From positions 2,688,501-2,752,500 of the forward strand of contig NC_060028.1 of the NCBI RefSeq assembly GCF_021134715.1: a stretch of 64,000 nucleotides of DNA. Reading direction: 5' to 3'. Each line of letters starts with the position of its first letter. The stretch's first letter is position 1. The translations under genes and the position numbers were made by a program. This DNA comes from Daphnia pulex. Lineage: Eukaryota > Arthropoda > Branchiopoda > Diplostraca > Daphniidae. The notes under the pieces are model-generated. The model was given only the letters and a program-made list of their open reading frames with translations, was not told the origin of the DNA and did not search any database. Of this stretch, positions 47,199 through 57,921 are shown piece by piece.

Positions 47199-50032
47199 AT
47201 GAATGTCTTACTGGCACTGTGGCTGGTAAGTTGCGTTAACTTTCCAGCTGTGGTGCAATCGAGTGACATCATATTCGAGAACGCTTCACGGGGCTCCATC
47301 CTGAATGACATCCAAGCGTTAAACATCTCTTGCTTTCCAAAGGATACATGTTACGATGATAAGGTTAGTGTCGGTAAAATTTATTTTAATTTCTGCGAAA
47401 TGTCATATTTTCTTAGAAATAACGCACATGACTTTTACACATGACTCTTGCACATGACTACTTGCCTTGTGTTGCAATATCTTACACTTACTTTAAAAAC
47501 ATCAATTTTATAGGTGAACCGTATCATCGATTCCCCAGTCTGGACAAAACGCAGCTGTCTTTGTGACGATTCGTGCATTCATTTCGGTGATTGCTGTCCG
47601 GAATCCAAGCAGTTCGATCCCAAACAACAACGGATAGCTGAAGCTAAATTCAGCTGTTTACAGTTACGGCAGTACAATTTCAATTGGATTGTGAACAAAT
47701 GCCCGAAAGACGCCAATCCTGAGGTGACGCAAGCCTGCGAAACCGAACCAGCGGAATGGCAAATTCATTCGGATCCCATCAGCTACATGCCAGTGACCAA
47801 TCAAGTTTCTGGTATTACCTATCGGAACTTAAACTGCGCTCAGTGCCATCAAGATGTGCCGGCCACTCTTGCCCATAACCAGTCATCCTTGCTTCGTTTC
47901 TGGTATGTATTGTAATTATACGTAAATTCAAAATAAGTTGTTCAAATGATCACATTTATATTTTCCATGTTTAGGAACCCGAGATTGGAATGCAACTCTT
48001 TGTTAGCCGACAGCAATATTTTAAACACAATGACAAAAGATGTTCTTGCCTCCAAGGTACGTCAATGTTATCATTAAATTTATTTTCTAGATGCTTCATT
48101 AATAATTTTTGTCTGTTTTTATAGGTTCAATGGGACAAAGAGAAAAAGATGTGGGGTCTTATGGTCGATATCGACGGCCATGGCGAACAGTTTCATTCTT
48201 GTTTCATTGATCCTGCTTTACCTGATGACCTGGTGTCTTCTTTGCGGTCGTGCCAGCCTTCGATAAATGAATGCCCTCCGGAGTGGATGGATGAAGATGT
48301 CCGCAACAAGTGCTTATCTTACACGTCTTTCGTCTACAGACCACAGGAAATCTTTCGTAACTTGCACTGTGCAATTTGCAACGGGGCCCAACCACAGGAA
48401 CTGTCATGCGAATCATCTGATATTTCTTTCCGGAAATTACCAAATTATTTGCATGACTTTAACCCATCAGCTTTCGCCCTCCTTTTTGATCTGAAAGATA
48501 AGGACGGAAACGGCATGGTTGGACAGGAGAAAAGCTGCGAAGATGGTCAACTTTACGATCCATTTTCCCGAAAGTGTCGCCCAGTATTTTGTTCACAGCC
48601 TGGAACCGTTTACCGTGAAGGACGTTGTTACGCACCCGAAACAGGATCTGCAACTACAATCAGCAGTGACGTCGATAGCAAAGCAGAAACTGACGAAAAT
48701 GCCATCCTATTTCCTGACGGAGAACAACCTGGAAAACCTGATACAACAACCCAGCCGTCTGAAATTTCATCAACTGCTGTTAATTCTTCGACCGATTCCA
48801 GTTGGATGGCTCCAACAAACATGACCGATGGGAACCAGAGCTCGTTGGAGAGGAACTTTACTTCCTGTCCTAAATTTCTTCTCTCGGAAGACGAAGTCCA
48901 GTGGCTAGAAAACGGCACCCTATACATCCCCTCGCACGAGAAACTCTACGAAGTGGGTCACTACCTAAAATCGAAAGATGGCGTTCTGATCTGCGCCGAA
49001 GGAGTCACCACCGTTTCTAAATTTGATCCTATTCTCGGATGGGTTACAGTCGCCGGACTGGGATTGTCCGAAGTGTGCCTAGCTCTGCACCTGATTGCGT
49101 TTACCATTAGTCCCGATTTGCGTAATTTGTCCGGTCGAAACTTGGCGTCTTTATCACTGGCTCTCTTTATTGCGTATGGTTCTTTCATCATAGCGCAGTT
49201 CATTCCCACTGGTAGCAACATTTGTGTCGGAGTTGCCTTGTCCACTTTCTACTTCTTTCTCGCTGCCTTTTGGTGGACATCTGTTTTAGCTTGGGACGTG
49301 TGGCGCACCATTCGATTGGCCACCGTTCAGCTGAGGTGCTCTTCTTCCGGTCAGCAGTGGGGGAAATTTATTTTGTATTCAATGTACGCTTGGTTGGTCC
49401 CCGGATTAATCGTAGCCGCAGCCGTTGCAGTCGAGTACGTTGACACGGATCTCTTTTCCTGGATGCCGGCAGAGTATCGTCCATTTTTCGGCCGAAATGT
49501 TTGTTGGTTCGGTCAACGCAAGGCGATTCTGATCTATTTCGCCGCTCCTCTTACCATCATTCTTTCCGTCAACCTTTTGCTCTTCATCAGTTCGGCTCAC
49601 ATGATTCGCAGCACCACTTCCAAGTCTCCGACGTCCAGCAATCAGGCAGGTACTCGTAAACAGCTGGGTCTGTACGTTCGATTGGCCCTGATCATGGGTC
49701 TGTCTTGGTTAGCTGGTTTGATTGCTGGAGCTGCTGATTTTATGCCCTTGTGGTATGTGTTTGTAGCCCTGTGTTCACTTCAGGGTGTCTTCATTCTGTT
49801 AGCCTACACCTGCAATCCTAAAGTAATCAGATCCATTCGTAACAAAATTTGCGGTTGTCGGAAACCTAAAGGGCGACAATCGACTTATCGGGCTGGTCCT
49901 GCTGGAGGTCTCAAAAGTGAAAACCTCAGACGGCAGGGTAAAGCTAATGTTTGTGATTCGCAAGATTCCAACACATCTCATTTGTCTAGAACTTCCCTTA
50001 GCACTAAAACGACCTCGACTACATCTCCTTAA
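47199..50032 (+). CDS. Methuselah-like class B GPCR with somatomedin-B-like domain, 4 exons
   Basis: Exons 47199-47363, 47514-47902, 47975-48056, 48125-50032; 847 residues. MNVLLALWLVSCVNFPAVVQ is a signal peptide. The ectodomain of about 450 residues has a somatomedin-B-like motif (CLCDDSCIHFGDCCPE), then further cysteine pairs (YRNLNCAQCHQ, FRNLHCAICNGA) and a Ser/Thr-rich glycosylated stalk. Seven membrane helices follow, starting at ILGWVTVAGLGLSEVCLALH; TM3 has F.LAAFWWTSVLAWDVWRT and TM6 MGLSWLAGLIAGA, as in methuselah-type secretin-like receptors. The C-terminal tail is basic and Ser/Thr-rich. The ligand is unknown. Closest insect relatives by layout are the mthl1-type long-ectodomain receptors, an inference. 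A polyadenylation signal lies at 50443. Confidence 0.9.
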
Positions 50033-50442
50033 ATAGTAATTAGTCAGACATTAATTACTGATGAGTGATGAATGATTATACTCGTTTTACTACAACCGGT
50101 AGTTCTAATTTTAATTACGGATTTTGCTCAGACGCCCATCTTTATGATGTATGGAAATCAGCTTATTAGCTGATTAGTCGGAGCTTCAGTATGCACCCAT
50201 TTCGTGGATCGAGCAATTTTACTTAACTCTTATTACGAATCTCTTTTCATTTCACCGCATTACTTACTTCGTCTCGTCGGAATTTATCTCACCAGTTACT
50301 GTACGCAACTTCTTTAATTCCATGCGGACCATGCCTTGAATGTGATGTAAATCTTTTATGTGTAATATATATTGCGTCAAATATATACACATTGTAATAT
50401 TCTTTTTTGATAAAATAGCTTTCAGCAAATTGAATCTACAGT

Positions 50443-50448
50443 AATAAA
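50443..50448 (+). terminator. Polyadenylation signal AATAAA of the GPCR gene
   Basis: First AATAAA downstream of the stop codon at 50032, giving a 3' UTR of about 430 bases. Confidence 0.6.
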
Positions 50449-50728
50449 CTGTGATTTGTGAATAATCTTGGAAGATTTATTTTTAATGGACATATTGCGA
50501 CACATGATTAGTGCGCATTATTTGGGACTAGAGTATTAGTTTTACTTTCTAAAAATTTTCATTATTGGACTTAATTAAAAAAAGATGTACCTAGTTCTTT
50601 ATTTGATATTAAAACACAAATCAAATTATCTTGCTTAGTTGGCTAACCACAGCATTCCTCTTTTTTTTGGTCAGTTGTGATTGTTCATAGTTATTAAATT
50701 AGCCATTAGTAATAAAGAAGAAAGTAAC

Positions 50729-50734
50729 TTTATT
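50729..50734 (-). terminator. Polyadenylation signal AATAAA of SRP19
   Basis: AATAAA on the minus strand 29 bases after the SRP19 stop. The GPCR and SRP19 transcripts converge and end about 280 bases apart. Confidence 0.6.
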
Positions 50735-50762
50735 GTTGTCCTCCTGTATACAATAGCTAGTA

Positions 50763-51407
50763 TCAACGTCTTCCTCCTTTGCCTTTTTTCTTGCCACCAC
50801 CACCTTGGTTGGCAGACTGTCCATCTCCACCTGATTTAAAGACCCTACTCTTCAAATGGGGAATTTTCTCACCAATGTATAATAAGACTGAATCCCCTGT
50901 ATTGAATAGAAATTTACATTCAGTTGCTGAATTGAAAGAATTAAATTATGAATCAAGATCTTACGTGAAGGAAATGCTGGATTTACAGGTGTGCCGTCTT
51001 CATTCTTCAATTGAACTCTAACCCTCCCTCGCATTTCATCCTCCTTGCTTGGTTCCCTTGGATAGAATTTCGGTTCAACTCCAACCTTGAAATTGGCAGC
51101 TGTCAAGACATCACAAATTTCCGAACAAGTGGGTTTATCAACGGCACGAGATTTGGGAACCCGACGGCCATCAACCCTTGTCTTGTTGCTGTCAATATAA
51201 GCTGGATATACGCAAATCCATCTGTGAGAAAAATTATGTCAGTGAAACATGTGGTAGTACTTGACACTTCTACTTCAAACCATAAAACAATATTTCTATC
51301 ACCCAAAACCTAACCATAGATATTTTCAGATAGAATTTTATGTTTTACCTCTCTGGATCACTTGGTTTCTTGTTTGGATTGAACGAATTTCTTGCAAACG
51401 AGGCCAT
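50763..51407 (-). CDS. SRP19: Signal recognition particle 19 kDa protein (SRP19), 3 exons
   Basis: Exons 51349-51407, 50965-51221, 50763-50896; 149 residues (human 144). The family core is complete: RWICVYPAYIDSNKTRVDGR, VPKSRAVDKPTCSEICDV, the RGRVRVQLKNEDGTPVNPAF RNA-binding block, LYIGEKIPHLKSR, and a Gly/Lys-rich tail GGGGKKKGKGGRR. SRP19 binds the tips of SRP RNA helices 6 and 8 and prepares it for SRP54. The start at 51407 (MASFARNSF) fits the usual length, but the frame stays open upstream to an ATG at 51545, which would add 46 residues. It is divergent from the PKI gene, with 354 bases between the two start codons. Confidence 0.93.
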
Positions 51408-51761
51408 TTGAAACCGTTTTGCACCAACAGAAGCAAAACAAACACTTTCGCGTAAGTCACTGTCTGCAACTTCCCCGTCACTGAATTGCAAGAGCTTCAC
51501 CACCTCACCGCTAGATGGCTCGAGCGAGGCATCAAAGAATAACATGATTTCGGAGGATGGGAAAAGGAGGAAGAGAATTCTCGTGGTTTGTGTGTGCGAT
51601 GTACTCTGTGCAGTATAGGATAGTGCAGAGGACTAGAAGAGTTTACTAGTTGAAGCTTGTATTTGTGTTGATTTCTTGCGCAATTCGTATAATTTAAAGA
51701 ACCATGGTGACGAAGAAGTTATTCTGTTGTGCAATGTTTTGACACTCCTCGATTCATTTTC
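51408..51761. promoter_or_regulatory. Shared divergent promoter region of SRP19 and PKI
   Basis: The two genes are transcribed away from each other and their ATGs are 354 bases apart, so the promoters and both 5' UTRs must lie here. No TATA box was picked out; the region from 51540 to 51640 is relatively GC/GT rich. Confidence 0.5.
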
Positions 51762-52129
51762 ATGGCGACTGCTTCGACTGGCAGTACGAATATGTCGATT
51801 GAAAATTCGTCGGGAAGCTCCACCGCTGAAGAGTGTGGTGCACATGTCAAGATCGAAGAAGACTTTCTGAACTCTGGTCGGACAGGCCGTCGAAATGCCA
51901 TACCTGATATTTATTGCCCACAGTCAAGAGTCTCAACGGCAGAACTACCCACAAATTTTGCCAGACTGTCTTGTGAAGGTACTTAATCATTGGACCTTTA
52001 TTCTGTTAATCCTTGCCACTTTATTACCTGTTTGCTATCTGCGACTAAACCTAAGCACATCCAAATCTTTTTTCAGAGTCTGGCCAAACCCAAGTGTCAT
52101 CAAGCACTAATCTGGGGCCCAACTCCTGA
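51762..52129 (+). CDS. PKI: cAMP-dependent protein kinase inhibitor (PKI), 2 exons
   Basis: Exons 51762-51978 and 52077-52129; 89 residues (vertebrate PKIs have 70-78). The inhibitory core is unmistakable: EEDFLNSGRTGRRNAIPDI, with the pseudosubstrate R-R-N-A-I (Ala in place of the phosphorylated Ser) and the upstream Phe that docks in the kinase. A loosely similar C-terminal segment (ELPTNFARLSC) occupies the place of the vertebrate nuclear export signal LALKLAGLDI but lacks its regular leucines. It binds and blocks the PKA catalytic subunit. In-frame upstream codons before the ATG contain no other ATG. Confidence 0.9.
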
Positions 52130-55100
52130 TAGAATGACTCCAATTTCCTCAGATACTCATTCTTTGCAAGAAGTGATCCACTAGATTACACAGTATCCCA
52201 TCTTTGCTTTCACAAGTTGTTTTACTTTCATTCTTCAGTACTTATATTGAATGTTGGGTTATCAATCCCGCTGCTAGTTTTTTTTTTTACTTTGTTTTTT
52301 AACACTTTTGTCAAATCAATACACACTTGTCAATAATGAGGTGGTACTTACTAGAATTTGTAAATCTCCTTAGCATTTGTATCTTACTTTACGAAAATAA
52401 TTGGTTCATTTACGTTAATGGCTTCTGAGAGACGAAATGGGTCGATTGTAAATCTCTTCGCCGATCAATAATTGGTAAACGAAACTCGGAAGAGTAACTT
52501 AAGAAGAAGAAAAAGAGATCTTATTCTCGAACGGAACCGTTGATAAATCTAAAAGCTATTTTCTCATTTCGACAGCAAGAGTTTCGACATATTCTTGTTA
52601 TTATTTCTTCGATTTGGTTCAAAGAGATCGTGTTTACATCATGTGACGAAACACTCCGATCGATCGAATGTTTTATCGCCTGAATGCAAGCTCGTGTTTT
52701 CTTGCTTCTTCTTCTTCAATGTGTGTGTTTGACTCCTTCTTTCGGTAGTCTGACGTTAAAACGCCTTTTATCAGACCTCAAGGAACATGTACGCGTCAAG
52801 CAGCCTGGAACTTAAAGATTGCTTAAAGAGTCGGTTTGCGTATTGATTATTCAGGCTGTCCTAGTTGCCGTTGGTGTGGTATGCTGTAAGATTAAGTCTT
52901 AAATTCACGATCATGGGTCTCTTATTTCCTACTCAAATCTCAGCTCAATGATCCTGTGACGTCAGCGTCGGCCATCAATAACTACGCTTGCTTTAGTACG
53001 TTGAACGCGTGAAGCCTCAACTTATTGATTGTAGCTACACTCTTTCATCTTCTCTACACACACACCCTCTGTGCGTTTATTGTTTCTTTGATCGCTCGAT
53101 CCCAAATTCCACCTTGCATTCTAGGACGCTTGTATAGCTTAAGATTCTTCTTCTTACCTAGTACCTCTAATTAACTTCGTTAACTTACACGGTAGTACTC
53201 TTCATCCAAAAGCGTTTCGTAATCTAGTCCTTGTCGATGCCTTGTGAAGGCGTGTAACTAGTAAAATGATTAATGACTCGTAAAACTACTGATTATTTTC
53301 TCGATAATCTGGAGCTAGATTTTTTATTGGAAACGTTTGCCTTCAGTTTGAATTATCAATCGTTGTGTCCATTATTTTACTTTTATAAGAAAGCAATCAT
53401 TCAGTCTATTGTAAAGTTTGGTATTTCTTTAAAAGAATTTATAAGGTGAACAAAACGTTGTCTTTGTGACGGGTACGATGATTCGGTTTACAAAGAGATC
53501 AGCAACTCATTAGGCTTCAAAGAAATTTAGTGTTTTGAAGTTATAAAAAGATCTTTTGATAAGTCTAACAATCAACCACTAATTTTTTTTTATTCTTCTG
53601 GCAATTGTAATCGTGACCCTAATACGGTAAATATAGGCATGCTTGCAAAGCAGCTGAGGCTCGAGTAGTTTTTAATGAAAGAACATGTTTGCTTATGGCC
53701 GTTTCAGCAGCGAGAGGTGCAATCCACAATGGTTACGTGTATAGAAGATAACTAGGATGCGCATGTCAGACAGTCAGAGGTAGGAATCATTCAAAATTTC
53801 AAGTGTGTTACTGCTTATGTGGATTACATACTAGTATATTAATAGAGAGGGGGAGCCTTGAGATGCATTCAACAAACAATGCCAGCCAAACAATGAACAA
53901 GATCATGCATACAGCTTCCAACCCTAAGGATTCGTCTTGTTTAACTTGCCTTCTACGTGCATATGTGGTAATAAACCCTGAATCGGCCCTTAGCTCGAGT
54001 GGGACTTCAGAACGATATTGCCCGGTAAATTAAACGCTAACTAAACAGTCACGAAGTTTGAAGAACCCCAAGTTAACACATTTTTCAGATCGATAAAAAT
54101 GTTCTGTATTCAAAGTAGATAACTCTTCTTGGGATACATACATATAGTGTACTGGCTCACTTTTCTTTTATGCTACGTGGGCGAAGTAAGTTTTCTGTAT
54201 GCGATTTTAAGTAGAATTTCCTAGAAAGGTTATTCCGAAAAGAACATTTTAGAGTTCTTCCAGGTCACAATAGACAGACAAGAACAAAGTTTTAAGCTCG
54301 ACGAGAATAACATAGAAATGCCAGTAAACTAATTACGGTACCGAAAATGGCAGTTTTATTCATCGCGTAGGTCGTGGCAAACTTCCTATTTTAAAAGCTT
54401 TCCGTTAAAATGACTAAATGAGCAATTTCACTCCCCAATATTGATTTTCTGTTTATTGGATTTTTCAAAAATAGGGGAAATCCCATTAATTAACGAAATT
54501 GGGTCCTAGCACTAATGATGGGAAATGTAAAGACAAACTGTGTTACGAAACGCGGTGAGTATCATTGAAGCTGTTGAAACACCACCGCGACCTAATCGAA
54601 TCGGTAATATAATAAGGATCTTTAAGTAAAAATCCTTGTTGAATCCTTACACGAAAGGTGGTGATTGTTTTCCTTTGAAAGCAGACACGGGTTATTCAAA
54701 CAAAGGAAGAAACCTTACGACCGAATTAACCAGTTTCAAGACTATCCCTGTCAATAAACCTCGTTTCACGGTAAGTGGTATTATGAAATTTGCCGTTACA
54801 AAATCGCCAATAACTTTAACACTTACCGCTAGAAATTACTTTCCTTGAGCGTGTGCACTATTGTACACGAAACAGGATACAACACGAAAGGAGCGAATCA
54901 TAAAAAGACCATAATATCTGATAAAATTCACAATAAGAAGAAATAGGTTATCTGTTAATTTAATTTGATACCACAGTAACATCCGGTAACATCCAAAACT
55001 AAGTTTTTACCCTATTTTTTTACAGTAAAACTTGATAACTTTTTTTTGGGACTTCGTGGTGAATCCAATCATTCAATGTCTAAATTGAGTATTGACCTTG

Positions 55101-55620
55101 TCCCCACAAGAGAAAAAAAATCAATCTACATTTCAATTGGTTATCGATGTTGGCAATCTGATGTTTTCATCAGATCAGGTCGATTCTTATTTCCATGTGG
55201 TCGGCAAGTCGTCCCAATATGGTTTGTTGGAATTAAGACGGAAGATCTCTCTATACGTCTCAATGATTTGCATCTCTCAGCTAAGGTGGGTAATACGCTC
55301 GGATGTCAAAATATATAAAAAAAAGGCACTCAATTCCACTCCGTATGTGACCTATTCGTGTGTGTATGCGCGTTGGCGATGTCTGTGAGCCGATCGATAG
55401 TTGCGACATGCTGCACCCATACACTGCCAACCAAGAGCCAAGGCAAACAATACAACAAGCTATCTGATGGCACTTCTTCTTTTTTTTCGGACTTGCTGGT
55501 CTTTCAGAAAATATGAGTTTGGCCTTCTTGGACTGCGTCGTCGCAACACTATCTTAGAGAGCCGTCGTCAATGACGAGGTAGGTTATCTTTAGTCTCGGA
55601 GAATAAGTCTCTGGTCCTGC
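52130..55620. other. Long gene-less stretch downstream of PKI
   Basis: About 3.5 kb without a frame resembling any family, with no obvious repeats. The 3' UTR of PKI probably occupies its start. CT- and TTCTTC-rich patches occur at 52690-52740 and near 53050 to 53150. Confidence 0.4.
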
Positions 55621-57921
55621 ATCAAATCTATTCCCCCTCAAAATGACTCACTCGGAGTGCAAAAAAAAACTGTGTATTCAATGTTTTAAAAAAAGGGGGG
55701 AAAAAGAAAAAAAAAAATAATAATAATACACGTTGCAAAAAATACAAACAATCAAACGAATTATGTAGATTTAGAGAATTGATTGACGAAAAAAAAAATA
55801 GAAGAGACAAACACAAGAATCGCAGCCAAAAAGAAGCGGCGAGAAGAAGAACAAACCACAAAAGATGGTCGATTGTGACGACATACTTGACAAGGTGGGA
55901 TCGCCATTTTCAAGTGGGTTTTTACTGTAACTGGAGAATAAATGAAGAATAGAACTCGTTTCCTGGGAGATGTAGCTCCTTCACTTTGCGAATTATGACA
56001 CGGATACACAACAGTGGCACCAAAGTCTCTTGACACAGATGTAGAAACTAAAAAGAAACGGAACCTTGGGACAAAAAAAAAAAAGAAAGAAAGAAGGAAA
56101 GGCGTATACGCTAAGAATAGTGAGACAGACAAAAAAAAAATATTCTTGGTTTTGGACATTTGGCTTGCCCGGAAGAAGAGGAAAGATGGAGTGAGAACGA
56201 GAGAGAGAAAACAGAAGGGAAGAAGAACAAGCAGTAGATATGTGGATAAACTCGAAGGCGAGTTTGCCATCCGACTCGTCGCTCTCTCGCACAGGCCCAG
56301 CAGATAGCAAGCACGTGATAACTGAAACAACGCACTCAGTCACACAGAAAGACTTGGGATACACAAGCATATATATATAACTGGCTCACATGTGGCGTCG
56401 AAAGACGTACAGCGATCGTGACCGAACGATTAGGGTTATTTTCAAACGTGACTTCTCATTTGAAAAACAAACGAACAAACAAATCGCGCGAGCGCTTAAA
56501 GTTGGAACGGAAACGTAAAGAAAGAAAAAAAAAGAAAAATAATAATCAGATATATCAATGAAACAATTGGCAAACGGAATATTGAGCTTGGACGCGATAC
56601 ATATGGGGATAGAAAAAAGAATCAGCACATGACTATCCATCGGACAACGAAAACATCTCGCAACTTGAAGTTAACAGAGGAGGGAGGACTCTTGTTAGGC
56701 ATTTCCTTAGGAATGCCACACACGAGCCCTGTTCTCGAAATGGAAAATGCTTTCGTTTACGACGGGCGGAAACATTAACTGAAATCATGGAGTAGATTCG
56801 AGTTTGAATATCATCGGATTTCCACAACCGTAACGACAAGGAACGTGAGTCACTCAATAGGTTTAACCGATAACGAAACGGTTGCAACTAGATCAAAGTA
56901 GATCAACTAGAGTAGGGCACAGCCCACAGGTTTGACTGAATTGGCAAAAAATGACGAAGAGATGATTTGGGAGGAGAGGGAGAATACACGTATACAAGAA
57001 ATCTAGGTTTTTTTTTTCCTTCTGGTGGACTGGGGCAGAAAACATAAAGTTAAGGCACATCATATTCCATGACAATTTGAAATTTCCAGGTTATTATTAT
57101 TATTTTTTTGGTGCTGACAACAAAACAGACAGCTCTTTTCTCCCAAACGATTGTTGACTGTTTACTTAAAAAAAGAGGCTTTCCTCTGACTTGATTTCAC
57201 ATAATAAACGAAAGCGTTGGAATGTGGCAAAGTGATTCACGTTAATCTACTCCTATTCGCTACAATGACCACAACGAATTGCAATTCGGGCATCCAGTTA
57301 TCGCAAAAAATGGAAGACACGGCGACATATTTTTCGTTTCCTTGACTCAAGACAGTTCCCTAGTACTTGGTGGAAAAGGGACGAGGGGGGCGTGACTAGG
57401 AACGATTAGCTTCAAACAAATTCAGGTTCCGGGCGAAGGAAAAGAAAAGAAAAAAAATGAGAAATTCACTCTAAATATTGCTCAATTATTGGTGCGGAAG
57501 TAGAATACTTCGCTGACAGTAAATAATGAATTGATGAATTTACCCCGTCATCTATACCACTCGGTAAGACAGCCTTTCAACATTTGCCCGTGCAAAATTC
57601 GCTGGGCTTGGTTAACTGACGAAAACAGTTAAAATAATCATTCTAAGGGCCTGTCAGAGGGGGGCGATTCATATAAAACGCTTGAAAGTAAAGAGACATT
57701 ACATCCATAACCGATCGTCGCACAAAACATCAGTGAGTGTAAATGGGAAAGGAGGTCAACCAAAGGCACGAAGTGTTGGGTGGGAGTGACCTGCGCCGTC
57801 GGCCACAAGGTTGAACGGATGAGAGCGGATGATTTCGCAACGGCGATCTGGAAGAAACACGTTGAATTCTCACATAACCTTCCGACGCGTCTTGACCTTG
57901 GTTTGTGAGTGTGCCTTCTTC
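55621..57921 (-). other. Region 3' of brat, possible long 3' UTR
   Basis: No gene on either strand; open frames of 60-190 codons on the minus strand are Ser/Phe/Leu-rich and arise from purine-rich plus-strand tracts (aaagaaagaaggaaagg, gagagagaaa). brat transcripts commonly carry long 3' UTRs, so much of this may be transcribed with the gene; no polyadenylation site was fixed. Confidence 0.3.

Noticed and set aside
48204..48927. Overlapping open frames on both strands of the GPCR exon
   Set aside because: Shadows of the 627-codon receptor frame; no independent features.
55628..56370. Minus-strand frames up to 189 codons with hydrophobic runs
   Set aside because: Produced by purine-rich tracts on the plus strand; no signal, motif or splice structure.
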